From Nageia nagi (taxonomy: Eukaryota > Pinophyta), in assembly GCA_050084985.1 (NCBI GenBank), contig JBITNC010000002.1, forward strand, positions 10,664,001 to 10,728,000: a DNA stretch of 64,000 bases, in the 5' to 3' direction. The notes under the pieces were generated by a model. That model was not told the origin of the DNA. It was given only the letters and a program-made list of their open reading frames with translations, and made no database searches. The position numbers and the translations under genes are program-made. Shown here piece after piece: positions 37,010 through 49,200 of this stretch (positions are counted from its first letter, which is position 1; each line of letters begins with the position of its first letter).

Positions 37010-37990
37010 TGTTTTATCCATTGGAGATGATCCAATGTCAACAACTTGCTCACAGTTGCATCATCGATTTATCTTTTAAGTGAGTGAACTCTCACTAACT
37101 GTATCGATGGCCATCGACGATCATACATTTGTATGTCTATGATCCAAAGATAGTATGCGTTATATGGGTTTAAAGAAAAAACCATATGGATACATAATAA
37201 AATGTATCATTCATTAGAGATGATCTAATGTCAACAAATTACTCACGATTGTATTACCAGTTTACTTTTAAGTGAGTGAACTCTCACTAGCCATATCGTT
37301 GGCCATCGATGATCATACATTTGTATGTCTATGTTCCGAAGATAGTATGCTTTAGATGGGTTTAAAGCAAAAACCATGTGGATATATAATAAAATGTATC
37401 ATCCATTGGGGATGATCCAATGTCAACAAATTACTCACGATTGTATCATTAGTTTACTTTTAAGTGAGTGAACTATCACTAGTCATATCATTGGCCATTG
37501 ATAATCATACGTTTGTATGTTTATGATCTAAAGATAGTATGTTTTAGATGGGTTTAAATCAAAAACCATGTGGATATATAGTTTAATGTATCATCCATTA
37601 GATATGATCCAATGTCAACAAATTACTCACAACCATATCGCTAGTTTACTTTTAAGTGAGTGAACTCTCACTAGCTGTATCGTTGGCCATCAATGATCAT
37701 ATGTTTGTGTGTTTATGATCCGAAGATAGTATGCTTTAGATGGGTTTAAAGCAAAAAACATGTGGATACACAGTAAAATGTATTGTCCATTGGAGATGAT
37801 CCAATATCAACAAATTACTCACAGTTGTATCGTCTATTTACTTTTAAGTGAGTGAACTCTCACTAGCCGTATCATAAATTACTCACAGTTGTATCGTCTA
37901 TTTACTTTTAAGTGAGTGAACTCTCACTAGCCGTATCATTGGCCATAGGTGATCATGTGTTTTTATATCCATGATTCAAAGATATTAACC
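37010..37990. repeat. tandem repeat array, about 192-bp unit, five copies
   Basis: Each unit contains GATGATCCAATGTCAACAA, a hairpin AGTGAGTGAACTCTCACT, GGCCATCGATGATCAT and a segment TATGTTTTAGATGGGTTTAAA. Units begin near 37024, 37217, 37409, 37601 and 37793. The last unit has an additional exact duplication of about 61 bp (37814-37935). Tandem repeats in this 3' position are known from Tat-lineage elements. Confidence 0.9.
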
Positions 37991-39575
37991 ATGCAAAGCA
38001 AGTACAAAATAAATATAATATATTAGCATATGTTGAGCTAGAATAATGAAATTCCTAATATTCAAACCTGTAAAAATCTAAGAGCTAGAGTTTAATTTGA
38101 CACCAAGGGTGTATGCCTTTGGTGCCATGAAAATAAGTCAATATATGCCATCGGCATCATGTATGTAGTCTTCCACATCATTGACATCATAGGAATCTTT
38201 AAATTTGGCTCAAATAAAATTATCTTGACTTTGTTAGCCAAAGTCTATTGATTCACCATACTTATAGTTGAATATGAAATTGCCCCAGCTGATGCTAAAA
38301 AAAAGGGGGTTAACGAAGTCATCTTATCACATGTGTGATGTGTACAACTGAAATCCACCACATCATCATTAAACATATGGAGGAGAGCAGAGTTATGCTA
38401 GGCTAGGAGAAATGTAGCGTAGAATGCAGAGTAAAGTCTAGAAGGGGAGATAATGTCCCATCATTCTATATATTTTTTCATGCCAACTTTAGGTCAACCA
38501 ATAGATGTTGACTTATTCACTTAGCATGCATCAATCCATGTTAACAAATATCAACCTTTCCAAATGCAAAATTAACATGCTTAATAGCATCAAATGAAGA
38601 GAGAAAAATAAAATATATGTAACTCACAATGGGAGCATAATTGCGGTATCGATACTTATATTAGAAAGGTGCAATTAAGGATAAGTACCAAAGAGTTTTT
38701 AATCATTTGAGTAACTTAGAATATTTATACTGCTAGCACCTTTATATACACACATCGTACATACCACAAAATAAGTGGAAAATATTGCCTAATTAAGCAT
38801 TACCTTCTTATTTCACCAAATCTTGAAAATATCATGGGTTTGGAGCTACCTAGGAGTAATTTTCTTGAAGGTATAATTTTACCCTACCAAATGACTAAAA
38901 CCAAGTATACATAATCCGAGTTTTTTTAATTGCGTATCATAAATAAGAACTCATTATCATATAAAATTGATGAAAATAAATTAGGCACATTGGAAACTCA
39001 TCAAAATAGCAAATTAGCATGTCGTTGGTGCCCTAAACCATTTAATATAAATTTTAATGAAAAATACAAATTAAGCAATACTTACCTGGACATGCGAGCA
39101 TCATTTGAATAAATTTTGAGAATAAATTAGATCCAAGTTTCATTAATAGCACACATAACTCAAAGAATTGGATGTTGTTGGCATCATGGAAATAGCAATT
39201 TTTAGTATCCGAAAAAGGATGGGATGAATTTAAAAGTTTAACAAGGCAAATAAAACCTTCACATAAGAATGCAAGAACTATATGAAAACAAAGATGTGAT
39301 GCCCTAATTTAAGTGCCAAAGTCAACCTATAAAATTAAAATATTTGAAAAAAATAAGTCATTTTGACTTTGACGCCTTTGCCATCTAGAGCTTTGACAGG
39401 TAGGTGTCAATTCCTTGCTAACCCAACAAAATTTGCCACCCTGCAAATAATGTTGCATTGTTGGTGTGTCTACTCCATTTCTCATTTTAGCAAAGTGATT
39501 GTATTAGTAAGAGGATGACTATAAAGGATTTGTGACTCTGAAGGAATGGCTACCATCGATTGGAGGAGTATCTAA
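37991..39575. other. Tat-like internal region, no domain recognised
   Basis: Strings such as TTGGCATCATG and TTGGTGCC recur, as they do at 44600-44960. No RT or integrase motif was found on the minus strand. The 60-codon frame at 38930-39112 is not recognisable. Confidence 0.45.
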
Positions 39576-39900
39576 TGGCTAATCACAAGAAGGATAGGTC
39601 ATCTAGAGGAGTATCTTGGTAGTCTACCAATCGAGCATGCGGTAAGTAGATCTAAACTCTATATTTTTAATATCCATGAGTGTAGAGGAGAGACTAATAG
39701 ACCCATGCACTACCTTACAAGATCGTAAGGGGTTAATTCAAGATAGGTTGATGAGGACTACAACGTTAGATCTAGCTCGAGCCTTCCCATGAACTTAGCA
39801 ATCAAACAATATTCTACATTAATGAGGGTTAGGAGAGCTTGCATACATGGGAATAGTATAGGTGGATACACTTGTTCTCATTACCTTGGCTAAGATATGG

Positions 39901-39905
39901 GATTA
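39901..39905. repeat. target duplication GATTA, left copy
   Basis: Identical to 42542-42546 on the other side of the Gag-only element. Confidence 0.95.
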
Positions 39906-40226
39906 TGTTAGGTCCCTATACATTATTATTGTTAGGTCGGCTATGGTTATTATTATTTCCTTACATTATTATTGTTATGTCGGTTAGTGTCCTTTCATTG
40001 TAGTGGCACCCCTTGGACTCCTATATATACTAAGGAGGTATTATCATTTGAAGATGTCGATTGTTGTGTAATTGATGTGATGTAAAGGAGGTTGCCCCCT
40101 CGAAGTGGCTTATTACAAAGGAGGTTGCCCCCTCGAAGTGGATTATTACATATTTTATCTCTTATTCAATGCGTTGAGCTCTCTCTTTGGTGATTTTATG
40201 CTATTTTGGGAACTTTGTTCATAACA
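39906..40226 (+). repeat. 5' LTR of the Gag-only element
   Basis: 321 bp. TATA box CTATATATAC at 40021-40030. Two exact-order 33-bp tandem units (40084-40116 and 40117-40149) around GGAGGTTGCCCCCTCGAAGT. Ends TTCATAACA. Confidence 0.95.
40021..40030 (+). promoter_or_regulatory. LTR TATA box
   Basis: CTATATATAC, the likely core promoter of the Gag-only element; identical in the 3' LTR at 42336-42345. Confidence 0.6.
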
Positions 40227-40228
40227 TT

Positions 40229-40240
40229 TGGTACCAGAGC
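40229..40240 (+). other. primer-binding site, initiator Met tRNA type
   Basis: TGGTACCAGAGC, two bases after the LTR; one difference from TGGTATCAGAGC. Confidence 0.9.
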
Positions 40241-41265
40241 AGACGATTCTAGGGTTTCACAGCTCAAAAATAGTCATCGTGGCATTTTCGCTACCAATTT
40301 GTTTTTGGGAGGATTTAAATTCTGAAATTTATTGGGTTTTTTGAAGACATAACGAAGAAGTTTTAGTTACAATTTTAGCTCCTAATTCGCTATATTTTTT
40401 AAGTTACACTCAGGGGAAGTTAAGGTTTGTGACTAGTCGCAAAAGCAGGTCTGAAACAAGTGTTTTAGGTAAAAAAGGTATATCTGAAGTTTTACAGCTC
40501 CAAACTAGGTGAGACCTATTGGATTGGTTAGGTTATATATGGAAGTTTATCTGTTACAATTTTCAAGGTCTGAGAATAAACAGGTGACACAAGGCACTTC
40601 ATACAAGTTCGCTCTTCAAAAAAATCCAAAAATCAGCACATTTTGGGAAAATTGCAGTCATTTCCTCTTGGGCTATCAGAATTTGATGAAATCTGTGGCA
40701 TTGAAAAGAAGACATCTGAGGCTACCATAGGTAGAAATTTCAGACTCTGAAGGGCCGAAATTTCATATTTACATCAGTTGGAAGGTTGGATAATAGAACA
40801 ATCTCCAAATCACGATTTAAAAAAGGTACAATTTATTTATTTATTTCTTTAAATTTGCATATATTTTGATTGAAAGGTCTATTTGGGGTGATTCATAAGC
40901 TATTGGAAAGAAAAGAAAGAGTAGAGTCTTTTAGGTATAGACGTGTTCTGGCATCTTTAAACATAGGAGCTATCGTTACTTTGCCAGCACTGCATCCCGA
41001 GGAATTGTGGTCTCCTACAACGTACTCGCAGTATATTGCTTAGGCCACTGTTGGATTCTCTCACGTACCTTTGAGTATATAGAGAGGCCATCATGCTCAT
41101 GCACGTACATGGTATATAGAGAGGTCCTTTAGGATTCCCTCATGTACCGTGAGTATATTAGCAAGGGCCCTTTTCGAACGGTTGTGCATTAGACAGCACT
41201 AGCACAGAATTGAGCTCCCACGTACCTTGCGTATATAGGGAGACCCCCTAGAATACTTAGTCAAA
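40241..41265 (+). other. leader of the Gag-only element with short repeats
   Basis: About 1 kb of untranslated sequence. Its last 250 bp hold five copies of a CACGTACCTTGAGTATATAGAG-like motif (41016, 41060, 41101, 41140, 41217). The 73-codon frame at 40509-40730 has no family features. Confidence 0.7.
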
Positions 41266-42192
41266 ATGCCACCGAAAAAAATTGCTACACCAACTAGACC
41301 TCTAGAGGGTTCATCCATGACTATAGCAGAAAGTGAAGACATATTCTTTCGAATATCCCAAGTGGAAGAATTGGTTAAAGAGTGTGTAAAAAAGGGTGAT
41401 ATGGAGGAATTAAAAAGGGATTTGACAAAAGAGTTGGCAACTAAAATGGATCAATATATGGAAAAGATTTTTCAACTCATACAAAACCCAGAAGTAAAGA
41501 TTCCTAAAGATGTTGATATGGCCCAGGGTTATCAGGTAAATAATGATATTATTCAAGGAGATAAACCCTTCATTAATAAGCCTAATTCAGGAGGATATGC
41601 TTCTACTGATGGAAGTAATCAAGAATGGTTCTCAAGGGGAATCCAAATCCCCAAGATCGACATGAGGAAGTTTGATGGAAGGGACCCCATCACTTGGATA
41701 TTTCAAATGGAGCACTTTTTTGATCTACACCAAGTACCAACATCACAAAAAGTAACTATTGCATCCTTGTATCTAGAGCCTGAGCAGGTTGTATGGTACC
41801 AATGGATTTGTGAACGTAAAAAGGGTTCTATTATATCTTGGTCCATTTTTACAGAGGAACTGATAGCCTACCATGAGGATGTTAAGAATAATTCCTTCTT
41901 TACTCAATTGATAAATATAAGGCAAGAAGGTTCAGTGATGGAGCACATTCAACAATTTCAAAAGTTGAGTCTTAGAGTGAAGGATATACCAGATGATAGA
42001 TTGTTGGATCTCTTTATGGGAACCTTAAAGGATAAAATTCAACATGAGGTGCATCTATTTGAACCAACATCCTTAGAGATGGCTTTTAGGATGGCAAGGA
42101 AGGTTGAAAGTAAAAATATGGCAATGGCTGAATATTCCACATGGGAAGATGAGAAATTTCTACAGAAGCATCCAGAACTACTAAAATATTGA
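41266..42192 (+). CDS. Retrotransposon Gag, intact, 308 aa
   Basis: A single intact ORF filling the space between leader and polypurine tract. Residues 30-75 are Glu/Lys/Leu-rich and could form a coiled coil. Residues about 129-285 are the Retrotrans_gag domain: I-P-K-I-D-M-R-K-F-D-G-R-D-P at 128-141, T-W-I-F-Q-M-E-H-F-F at 143-152, then helical text through L-F-M-G-T-L-K-D-K-I. There is no CCHC zinc knuckle and no protease. Gag would assemble the particle and package element RNA. ATG 41266 is the first in-frame start after the leader repeats, and the stop lies 28 bp before the 3' LTR. The lack of any disabling change, with near-identical LTRs, suggests recent selection or activity. The Retrotrans_gag assignment is by pattern. 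Confidence 0.9.
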   Translation: MPPKKIATPTRPLEGSSMTIAESEDIFFRISQVEELVKECVKKGDMEELKRDLTKELATKMDQYMEKIFQLIQNPEVKIPKDVDMAQGYQVNNDIIQGDKPFINKPNSGGYASTDGSNQEWFSRGIQIPKIDMRKFDGRDPITWIFQMEHFFDLHQVPTSQKVTIASLYLEPEQVVWYQWICERKKGSIISWSIFTEELIAYHEDVKNNSFFTQLINIRQEGSVMEHIQQFQKLSLRVKDIPDDRLLDLFMGTLKDKIQHEVHLFEPTSLEMAFRMARKVESKNMAMAEYSTWEDEKFLQKHPELLKY

Positions 42193-42220
42193 GGACAACA
42201 TTTTTTGAAGGAGAGGGGCA

Positions 42221-42541
42221 TGTTAGGTCCCTATACATTATTATTGTTAGGTCGGCTATGGTTATTATTATTTCCTTACATTATTATTGTTATGTCGGCT
42301 AGTGTCCTTTCATTGTAGTGGCACCCCTTGGACTCCTATATATACTAAGGAGGTATTATCATTTGAAGATGTCGATTGTTGTGTAATTGATGTGATGTAA
42401 AGGAGGTTGCCCCCTCGAAGTGGCTTATTACAAAGGAGGTTGCCCCCTCGAAGTGGCTTATTACAGATTTTATCTCTTATTCAATGCGTTGAGCTCTCTC
42501 TTTGGTGATTTTATGCTATTTTGGGAACTTTGTTCATAACA
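42221..42541 (+). repeat. 3' LTR of the Gag-only element
   Basis: 321 bp, three substitutions from the 5' LTR by eye (C for T in GTCGGCTAG, CT for AT in GGCTTATTAC, and ACAG for ACAT). Followed by GATTA. Confidence 0.95.
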
Positions 42542-44189
42542 GATTAGGATTGTTGCTCATTTCACCTTCCCACTGATGAAATGATAGTAACTCTAGAGGA
42601 TGTGTACCAGATCTAGGGTACACCCATCAGGAGTTATTTGATAAATCAATGTGAGATGCGGGATGATAAGATCCATGGGGTTGAGTGATTATGTTTGATC
42701 AAATCAGATGACCATGATTGAGATCATCGATCAATGCAACTTGCAAAGGGATGTAGGTTTATCGAAGTAGGGAGACACCTAAGGCTACATGTGGCGATAA
42801 TTATTACCACCTATCTATGTCCTAATAAAATCCATTTGGCTTTTCCTCTTGGGCTAACATGGATAGTATGGGAGATATGCACTTGAGGGTGACAGTTCAC
42901 ATGGAGGCTAGTAGTACAGGCATAACTTTATAGGGATTTGTATTCATTCATCAACATTGATAAGGTTAATGTGATAATTACTTATGTTGGTCTTCTACAA
43001 GTTTGGATCCATGATCACATTTCAGTTATTAAGTTAATGGGATTGCAAAGGGTAAGAGAGGACCCATCAGATGTGGCCTTAGCATGCTAGACTAGTCCAT
43101 TAGATGGATATAGGCCTCCTCGATCTATGGAGGCAAGGAGGAGAGACATTAACAACCTCCAAGATGTAGACATCATATGGGTGTGCTATGTTAACTATAT
43201 ATGGTATGGGGATGTTCATCATTTTCCATGGGTGATGCAGACCCACTTCTTACAGATAAGGTGTAAGATAGTGGAGCCATATCATCAAAAGCAAGTGTGA
43301 GATAATTCAGGATACAACTATCGATTCTAGTAATGCCTCTAATGTACCATCGATACACAATTGAGAGAGACGTTCCTACCAAGGTGCAAGATATGCTAGT
43401 GTGGGTGATAGGATGGTCAAAGCCATTGATAGAGGATGTTGCCATGGAGGTAGCGATGGCTCCTAGGGTTGCCCCTAATTATGCAGCATGGTGGACAGCT
43501 ATGCATCTAAGCCATTTGGGCCTAGATAAGTTGGATAGCAAGAATGATGATACGATGTGCTTATCATTAGAGGAGGATGATCAGATGAATGTAGATAATC
43601 CTATTCATGATGATCCTCCACCAATAGGGGGAATAGAGGTGCTAGCAATAGTTGCCCCCACTCCAGGTAAGAAGGATTCTCCTCATAATGCTTCATGATT
43701 TTTGAATATTTCAATATAGCTAATGAGAAACTAATTCATATTATGTATGATATGGAAGGGGTGTCATATGCACAGGTTTCAACCATGAAAGATGAGCTAG
43801 ATAGATTGAGGCTAATGGAGGCCAAGGTGACATGTCTCTAGCCATTGGAGGATGAGTTGGCTATGGTGAGGTCTACACTAGCAATGCGAGATGTAGAGGT
43901 GGCTTCACTATCTCAAATAGTGAAGGATCTTAAGGATAGGCTCACCATGCTCCCACCAGATTAGCAATGGGTATTTGTGCAAAGTCAACACAATCAGATT
44001 GCAACATAGGCTCTAGAGATATCTAGATTGCAAGCCAAGTATACAAAGACCAAGACACTTTTGGAGACTAATGGACTCACAATGAGTGATATCATGGGTA
44101 GAGTCTCTATATCTAGAGTGAGTGGTAGTGGTAGGAGAGTATGCTCTAAGAGTGAGGCATCTAGTAGTGGTGCTAGTGCCCACCCATAG

Positions 44190-45159
44190 GGGTGGAGGAT
44201 GTAGGGTTAAGGCCCATGTGTACTTATATTGTACCAAATTTTGACTTTTGAGATATATATATGTATGACCCATTTGGCAGATTCAATACTCTACATTTTT
44301 TAATCTTTTGTGTTATATTTTTAAATAGTAGACATTGGAAACACATATAGGCATAATGAACTCTAAAAATAGACTCATTAATAGTAAAACATGCTAAACA
44401 TGCATACATTATGTTATGTACAATTGATAACGATCAAAATATAGATGCACAAATGGAAATGACACACATATTGAAGGAACCAAAATACTTTAGGAGAAGT
44501 TAGTAAAGGTTAGGAGGGTGTATGTAAGCATAAATATCATAGCACAACACCCAAGATCCTTCTAAAGGCTAGGGAACATAGTTTAGAATGATAAAAGTTG
44601 ATTTTAAATATTTTTACGAGGAAAACTCATGATGTTGGCACCTTGAAACAAAGATTTCAGGACATTGGCATCGTGCACAAAGAGGAATTGAATCCCCAGA
44701 TTTTGGACACAAAAAGAAAACATGGAGAAGAAGAAGAAAAAGAACTGGAATGGTGAATACACATAATAGAAAAGCAAAATAGATACAAAAATAACCTAAC
44801 TACTAATGTACATCGATTGTGATGTCAAAAAGAGCTCAAGGAATAAATTTATGTACCTATGGAGTTTTTTGTACACAAATATGCTTTACGGAGGTAGGGA
44901 CAAAAAGAGGCACTTTTGTACTAGTCATCCCCACATCGTTGGTGCTTTGAAAGTAAGAATTCACATCATTGATGTTGCATCTTTTGATTCCATTCTTGTT
45001 CCTATTTGGAGGAGGATGCATATATGCACAAGTATTTTCCAAAAAAGAATGTAGATTACAAAAAATACTTACTATACCGATGCACCCTCGAGATTGTGAA
45101 GATGGTAGGGGATCATTGAATACCCCTAGTTGTGCATTATCTGAATGTACAGGTCCTAT
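44190..45159. other. Tat-like spacer between PMD relic and gag
   Basis: No pol domain visible on the minus strand, where RT would begin if present. Minus frames at 44224-44409 and 44857-45042 have no motif. Confidence 0.5.
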
Positions 45160-47230
45160 TTATGCAGCTAGTATTTGATCCATCTTGATTGCTCCATTAT
45201 CAATGAAATCTTGTATAAGATTACAAAGTGTCTTGCAATCCTGAGTTAGATGACTAGGTACCCTATGATAATTGCAAAATTCCTCATAATGAAAAGTTTT
45301 AGGCAGACCATTAGTAAACTTAGGTTCAATAATAGGGGGTAATTCAATCAGTTCCTTATCTAATAATATATTCAAAATATTATCAACAATATCAATAAAA
45401 GGAGTATATTAGCGAGTATGTTTGAGAGGGGAGTTACCTCTTTTTTTGCAAGTCACATTATTTGCTTCAACCTTGAGTTGATTTTCTGTAATAGGTTTTG
45501 TAGGTGAAGTATGCTTAACATGTTTCATAACACTCAATTTTTTAATGCATGGTTCCTTTTTAGTAATAGTCTCAATCATATATTCTAAAGACATATCATT
45601 ATTAGAAATGACAAATAGCTTATATATAGGCAAGACACCATCCACAAAAATATGCTTGAATTCATGTTCATCTATGATGAGTTTATTAGTAATTTGTTTC
45701 CATATCCTTACAAAATCCTTCACTGATTGGTTAGGGAGTTGTTTAAATTTACACAAGTCCTTAAGATAAACCTTCTCAGTAATGTTATAACCATAATCAT
45801 GCAAAAATATGTGAATCAAATCCTCATACCTATCAATGTTGCTTTCAGGAAGTTGGAAGTACCATTTGAGAGCCTTATCTTTCAAACTATAAGAACACAA
45901 CTTAGCAAAAAATTCTTGATCATGCATATATTCAATAGCTTCTTCATGAAAATTATGAACATGCATCCTAGGATCCTATATATCATCAAATTTAGTAAAT
46001 TTGACACTCTTTTTTCCAGGGATTACTTTGGCCATAATCCTAGCCAGTGAGGGGTCTTTTTAAACATGAAAGAAAATCATCCTCACTAATCTCCTTATTG
46101 CTAAGTCCTACATTGGTTTTTGGGGATGGTGGTGGGGGAGGAGGAGGTTGTTGTGCATTATTTGTTATTTGAGGTGGATATGTTTTAAAATAGCAAAATC
46201 ATTAGTACAATTAATCCTATCCTACTCAATTTAATGCACTACCTCTACCAAGATTACCAATTGTTCATATGGAGGTTGTTTATACCAATCAATATTTTCT
46301 TGGATATCCATAATAAAACCTACTTTAATCTCATGTTTCTTGGGAGTCCAAGTTGGTTGTAGCTTAAAGACTTATCTAATAACTTTAATAAGTTGTTGCT
46401 TAATGAGATATGTAATTTTATCATCAGATGAAATAACTTGACCCTTACCTTTCTTCTCCTGATTGAAGTATTATGGATTAAGGATCAAATCATTGTAAGA
46501 TTCATCCTCCTCATCTTCAGGTTTTGATTGATCATTTCTATCAGAAGCATCAATTGCATGCAATGGTTGTTCCAACTCAACATCCAACTTTGATTTGAAC
46601 TTTGCTCCATTAGAATCCACATCACCTATGCTATGGTTACAGTTAGTCACATTGCCTGCACTGTGCATTTCATGTATAGGCTAGAAACATTTTGATGATT
46701 GCTCATAATGAAATAAGTTATCTTTGAATTTTGTAGTGTGCAACTAGTTACCAAGTAAATTTGCATTTGTAAGAAGTTTCACCACAATAGGAGCGTTATT
46801 ACAAATAAAAAATTGTAGCTTTTCCTTATCAGATAACACCTATTGAATGGATTAAGCATTATAAGGAATCCTATCAAGATTGGGAAGTTCATCATCATCA
46901 GAAGGTTATGGATGAAAAGCCAAATTATCCAAGTTGCTAGGATCAAGAATAACATATTGATTAGGGGTCTCTCTAATAATGGACATTCGTTTACTAAAAT
47001 CTGAAGATTCAGAATCCCATATGGTCCTAGGAGGAGGGATTTGAATAGACAATTTAGGATTAATTTGAAGACTTCTCCTAACCTCAAAAAATTATACTTT
47101 GGACTTGGAAGGATATTGTAGGGTTATCTATATTAAGATCCATCTTTGGGATATAAGCAGAATAAACCCTAGTTTTATCTTGCTCTTTGGCTACTATTTG
47201 GAGCACTTCCTCTATGGAGAGAAAAAGTAA
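45160..47230 (-). pseudogene. Tat-like gag relic
   Basis: Begins near 47230 (M-D-P-F-S-L-L). Main open piece at 45409-45966 (185 codons) carries A-L-K-W-Y-F-Q-L-P and F-K-Q-L-P-N-Q-S-V-K-D-F-V-R-I-W, the Retrotrans_gag core. The C-terminal piece 45160-45375 has F-C-N-Y-H-R-V-P-S-H-L-T-Q-D-C, the C-x2-H...H-x4-C motif typical of Tat-lineage Gag. Acidic spacer frames at 46471-46668 and 46779-47087 belong to the N-terminal half. At least four frame breaks. No protease or RT follows. Confidence 0.75.
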
Positions 47231-47290
47231 CGAAAATGGATTCATAACTTTACAAAAGGATTTTTTCCTAAAAGAAGACCTAGGTGTGTA

Positions 47291-47310
47291 AGAATGTTGG
47301 GTTCACCAAA
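47291..47310 (-). other. candidate primer-binding site
   Basis: On the minus strand TTTGGTGAACCCAACATTC directly follows the LTR. It is in the right place for a PBS, but I cannot name the primer tRNA with confidence; it is not initiator Met. Confidence 0.45.
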
Positions 47311-47985
47311 TGTAGACCCTAAATAATGTGATGGTGTAATTAATTCTAGGAATTAACACATGCATTATTTGGTCTATTAATTAGTTGACATAAAGTGAGA
47401 ATATAACAACAAATGATTAAACATATAGGTTCATTTTGTTAACATACATATTCAATCAATCAAGGAAAGACACAAGCAATATCATATGCATTAGTACAAC
47501 ACTGATGCCCTAATAATAGTACATCATCGGCATCATGTTAATGATCAAATAACATATGCAACAAAATACGAAATGATAAACAAATTAATGATTTATCAAT
47601 ATAATGGATATATGATAATATTTAAGATAAGAGATTTGCTTGTTATAGATAAGAAGACTTTGCAAGTGTTTGATTTATAGATGATGTTCGAGTCCTTTGA
47701 TTCTCTATTTGATCTTCAATTGATAGAAGCCTTAAGTATTCTATAATCTACCCCTTGTCTAGTCTCCTCTTGATGACAATCCCATCCTCTTCTATCTTTG
47801 TATGTCTTTAATGCCTTTATATAGGGATGCTTCTATTATGGGATTTGACTCCTTGTATAAGTAACAAGGGTTAAATATATGGCCTACACCTCTTTTATAC
47901 ATTTTAAATCCCTTTTTAAATAATAAATTGTTAAAGGATTAAAATGATTTATAAATACATAAAGGTTCATTTTGAGGCATCTACA
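47311..47985 (-). repeat. 5' LTR of the Tat-like element
   Basis: 675 bp, TGTAGACCCTAAA to GAGGCATCTACA on the plus strand, followed by the target copy GTACA and LINE sequence. Confidence 0.85.
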
Positions 47986-49200
47986 GTACAACTCAAAGCT
48001 CGATTGCATTGGCTTAAGATTGGGGATAAGGTTTCTAAAGAATTTTTCAATACCTTAGGCCTCTTATACATTCTACTCAATTTCAAGCCATTCAAGAGAA
48101 TGGAGTTCAACTTACTTCTTTACATGATATTGCTAATGCTTTCACTCAACATAACACTTAGGTCTTTTCTACTCAAAAGTCTACTCCAGAAAGGGAACAT
48201 GCCCTTATGCTTTGTAAAGAGGTGGTTCCTATTTTACTGTCAGAGGCACATCAAAGGGATTTTGATTATCCCTTAACACCAAAAGATTTGGAAAATGCTA
48301 TGTTCCATATGGTAGATGCTAAAGCTCCCGACCTAAATGGTTTTCCCTTTGAATTTTACAAAACTTGTTGGGGATTTATGGGCAATGATCTTCTTATTTA
48401 TAAAGAAGATTTTTGGAAAGATTCTCTCAATCCTATCATTAATAAAGATAACATCAAGTTTATCCACAATCTTGGATACCTTGAAATGATTACTAATTGG
48501 CATCCCATTACCCTTATCAATGTTAGTTACAAGATCATTGCTAAGGCTTTGGCCTTAAAGCTACGACCCATCCTTCCCAAAATTATTGGGCTTGAGTGTA
48601 CTAGCTTCATCTAAGGGAGATATATTTTGGATAATGTTTTGGCAATATGGGAAGGCATGGAATGGGCCAGGATTTCTAACCAATAGACCCTTTTCATCAA
48701 AACTAACTTTGAAAAAGCTTATGATATAATTGAGTGGGTTTTTATTCTCACAATGTTAGAAGCCATTGGATTTGGACCTCTTTTGTTCATATGTTGTTTC
48801 AAGATGCCCTAGTTGTACTTTCTCTTAACAACTTTTAGATTGAATCAATTAGGATTCATAAATCAGTTAGACATGGATGTTCATTAGCCCCTTCATTGTA
48901 TATTTTGGTTGCATAAGCCTTTGGCTATCTCTTAGCCATGCAAGCTTCCAATGGGTTAATCGGAGGTATCACTCTACCTAGAAATGTTGTATAACTTATT
49001 AATGATCATTTTGCAAATGATTTCTTTTTTACCATCAATGAAGATGAGCAATCAATCACCATTGCCATTCAATGCTTGAATACTTTTTGTCAAGCATCTG
49101 GATCCAATATTCAATGGAGAAAAATATCTTGCTATAGACAGTCCATTTTACCTCAACCAAGCTAGCTTGAAAGGTACCACTGGCATTGGATTATGCTAAG
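47986..49200 (+). pseudogene. L1 LINE reverse transcriptase relic
   Basis: The linker L-K-A-R-L-H-W-L-K-I-G-D-K leads into RT. The open frame 48207-48614 carries D-A-K-A-P-D-L-N-G-F-P-F-E-F-Y-K and N-W-H-P-I-T-L-I-N-V-S-Y-K-I, classical L1 RT blocks. Then F-E-K-A-Y-D near 48705-48725 and, at 49010-49021, F-A-N-D where active enzymes have F-A-D-D, so a catalytic Asp is lost. Confidence 0.85.

Larger units (their letters stand above)
39906..42541 (+). mobile_element. young Gag-only LTR retrotransposon (TR-GAG type)
   Basis: A complete 2636-bp element: two 321-bp LTRs (TGTTAGG...TAACA), a perfect target duplication GATTA (39901-39905 and 42542-42546), an iMet-type primer site, a 1-kb leader with repeats, one intact Gag ORF and a purine tract GAAGGAGAGGGGCA immediately before the 3' LTR. 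The LTRs differ at three positions by eye, so insertion was recent. There is no room for protease or pol, so it must borrow them from an autonomous partner. Confidence 0.95.
39576..44189 (+). pseudogene. antisense plant-mobile-domain (PMD) relic, split by insertion
   Basis: Read opposite to the host element. It likely starts at ATG 39576 (M-A-N-H-K-K-D-R). After the nested insertion (39906-42541) it resumes with F-H-L-P-T-D-E-M-I-V-T-L-E-D-V (42562-42610), the hallmark of the PMD family of MAIN-like proteins and transposon-linked relatives. Further on are V-W-I-H-D-H-I-S-V (about 42998) and an open 121-codon piece (43333-43698). A coiled-coil-like tail rich in Leu, Glu and Lys ends near 44189. 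Stops are frequent. One copy of GATTA is the insertion target. Antisense extra ORFs are described for the Tat lineage; the function is unknown. Confidence 0.65.
35752..47985 (-). mobile_element. Tat-like Ty3/Gypsy element, pol-less, with antisense PMD
   Basis: A 12.2-kb insertion (9.6 kb without its own nested insert) in the LINE. It has LTRs of about 672 and 675 bp with inverted ends TGTAGA...TCTACA, a purine tract next to the left LTR and a primer-site-like sequence next to the right LTR, so it reads on the minus strand. Contents in element order: gag relic (47230-45160), an antisense plant-mobile-domain relic, and a long 3' region with about 192-bp tandem repeats. I found no RT, RNase H or integrase signature. 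Gag type, antisense extra ORF and 3' tandem repeats together point to the Tat lineage. Confidence 0.8.
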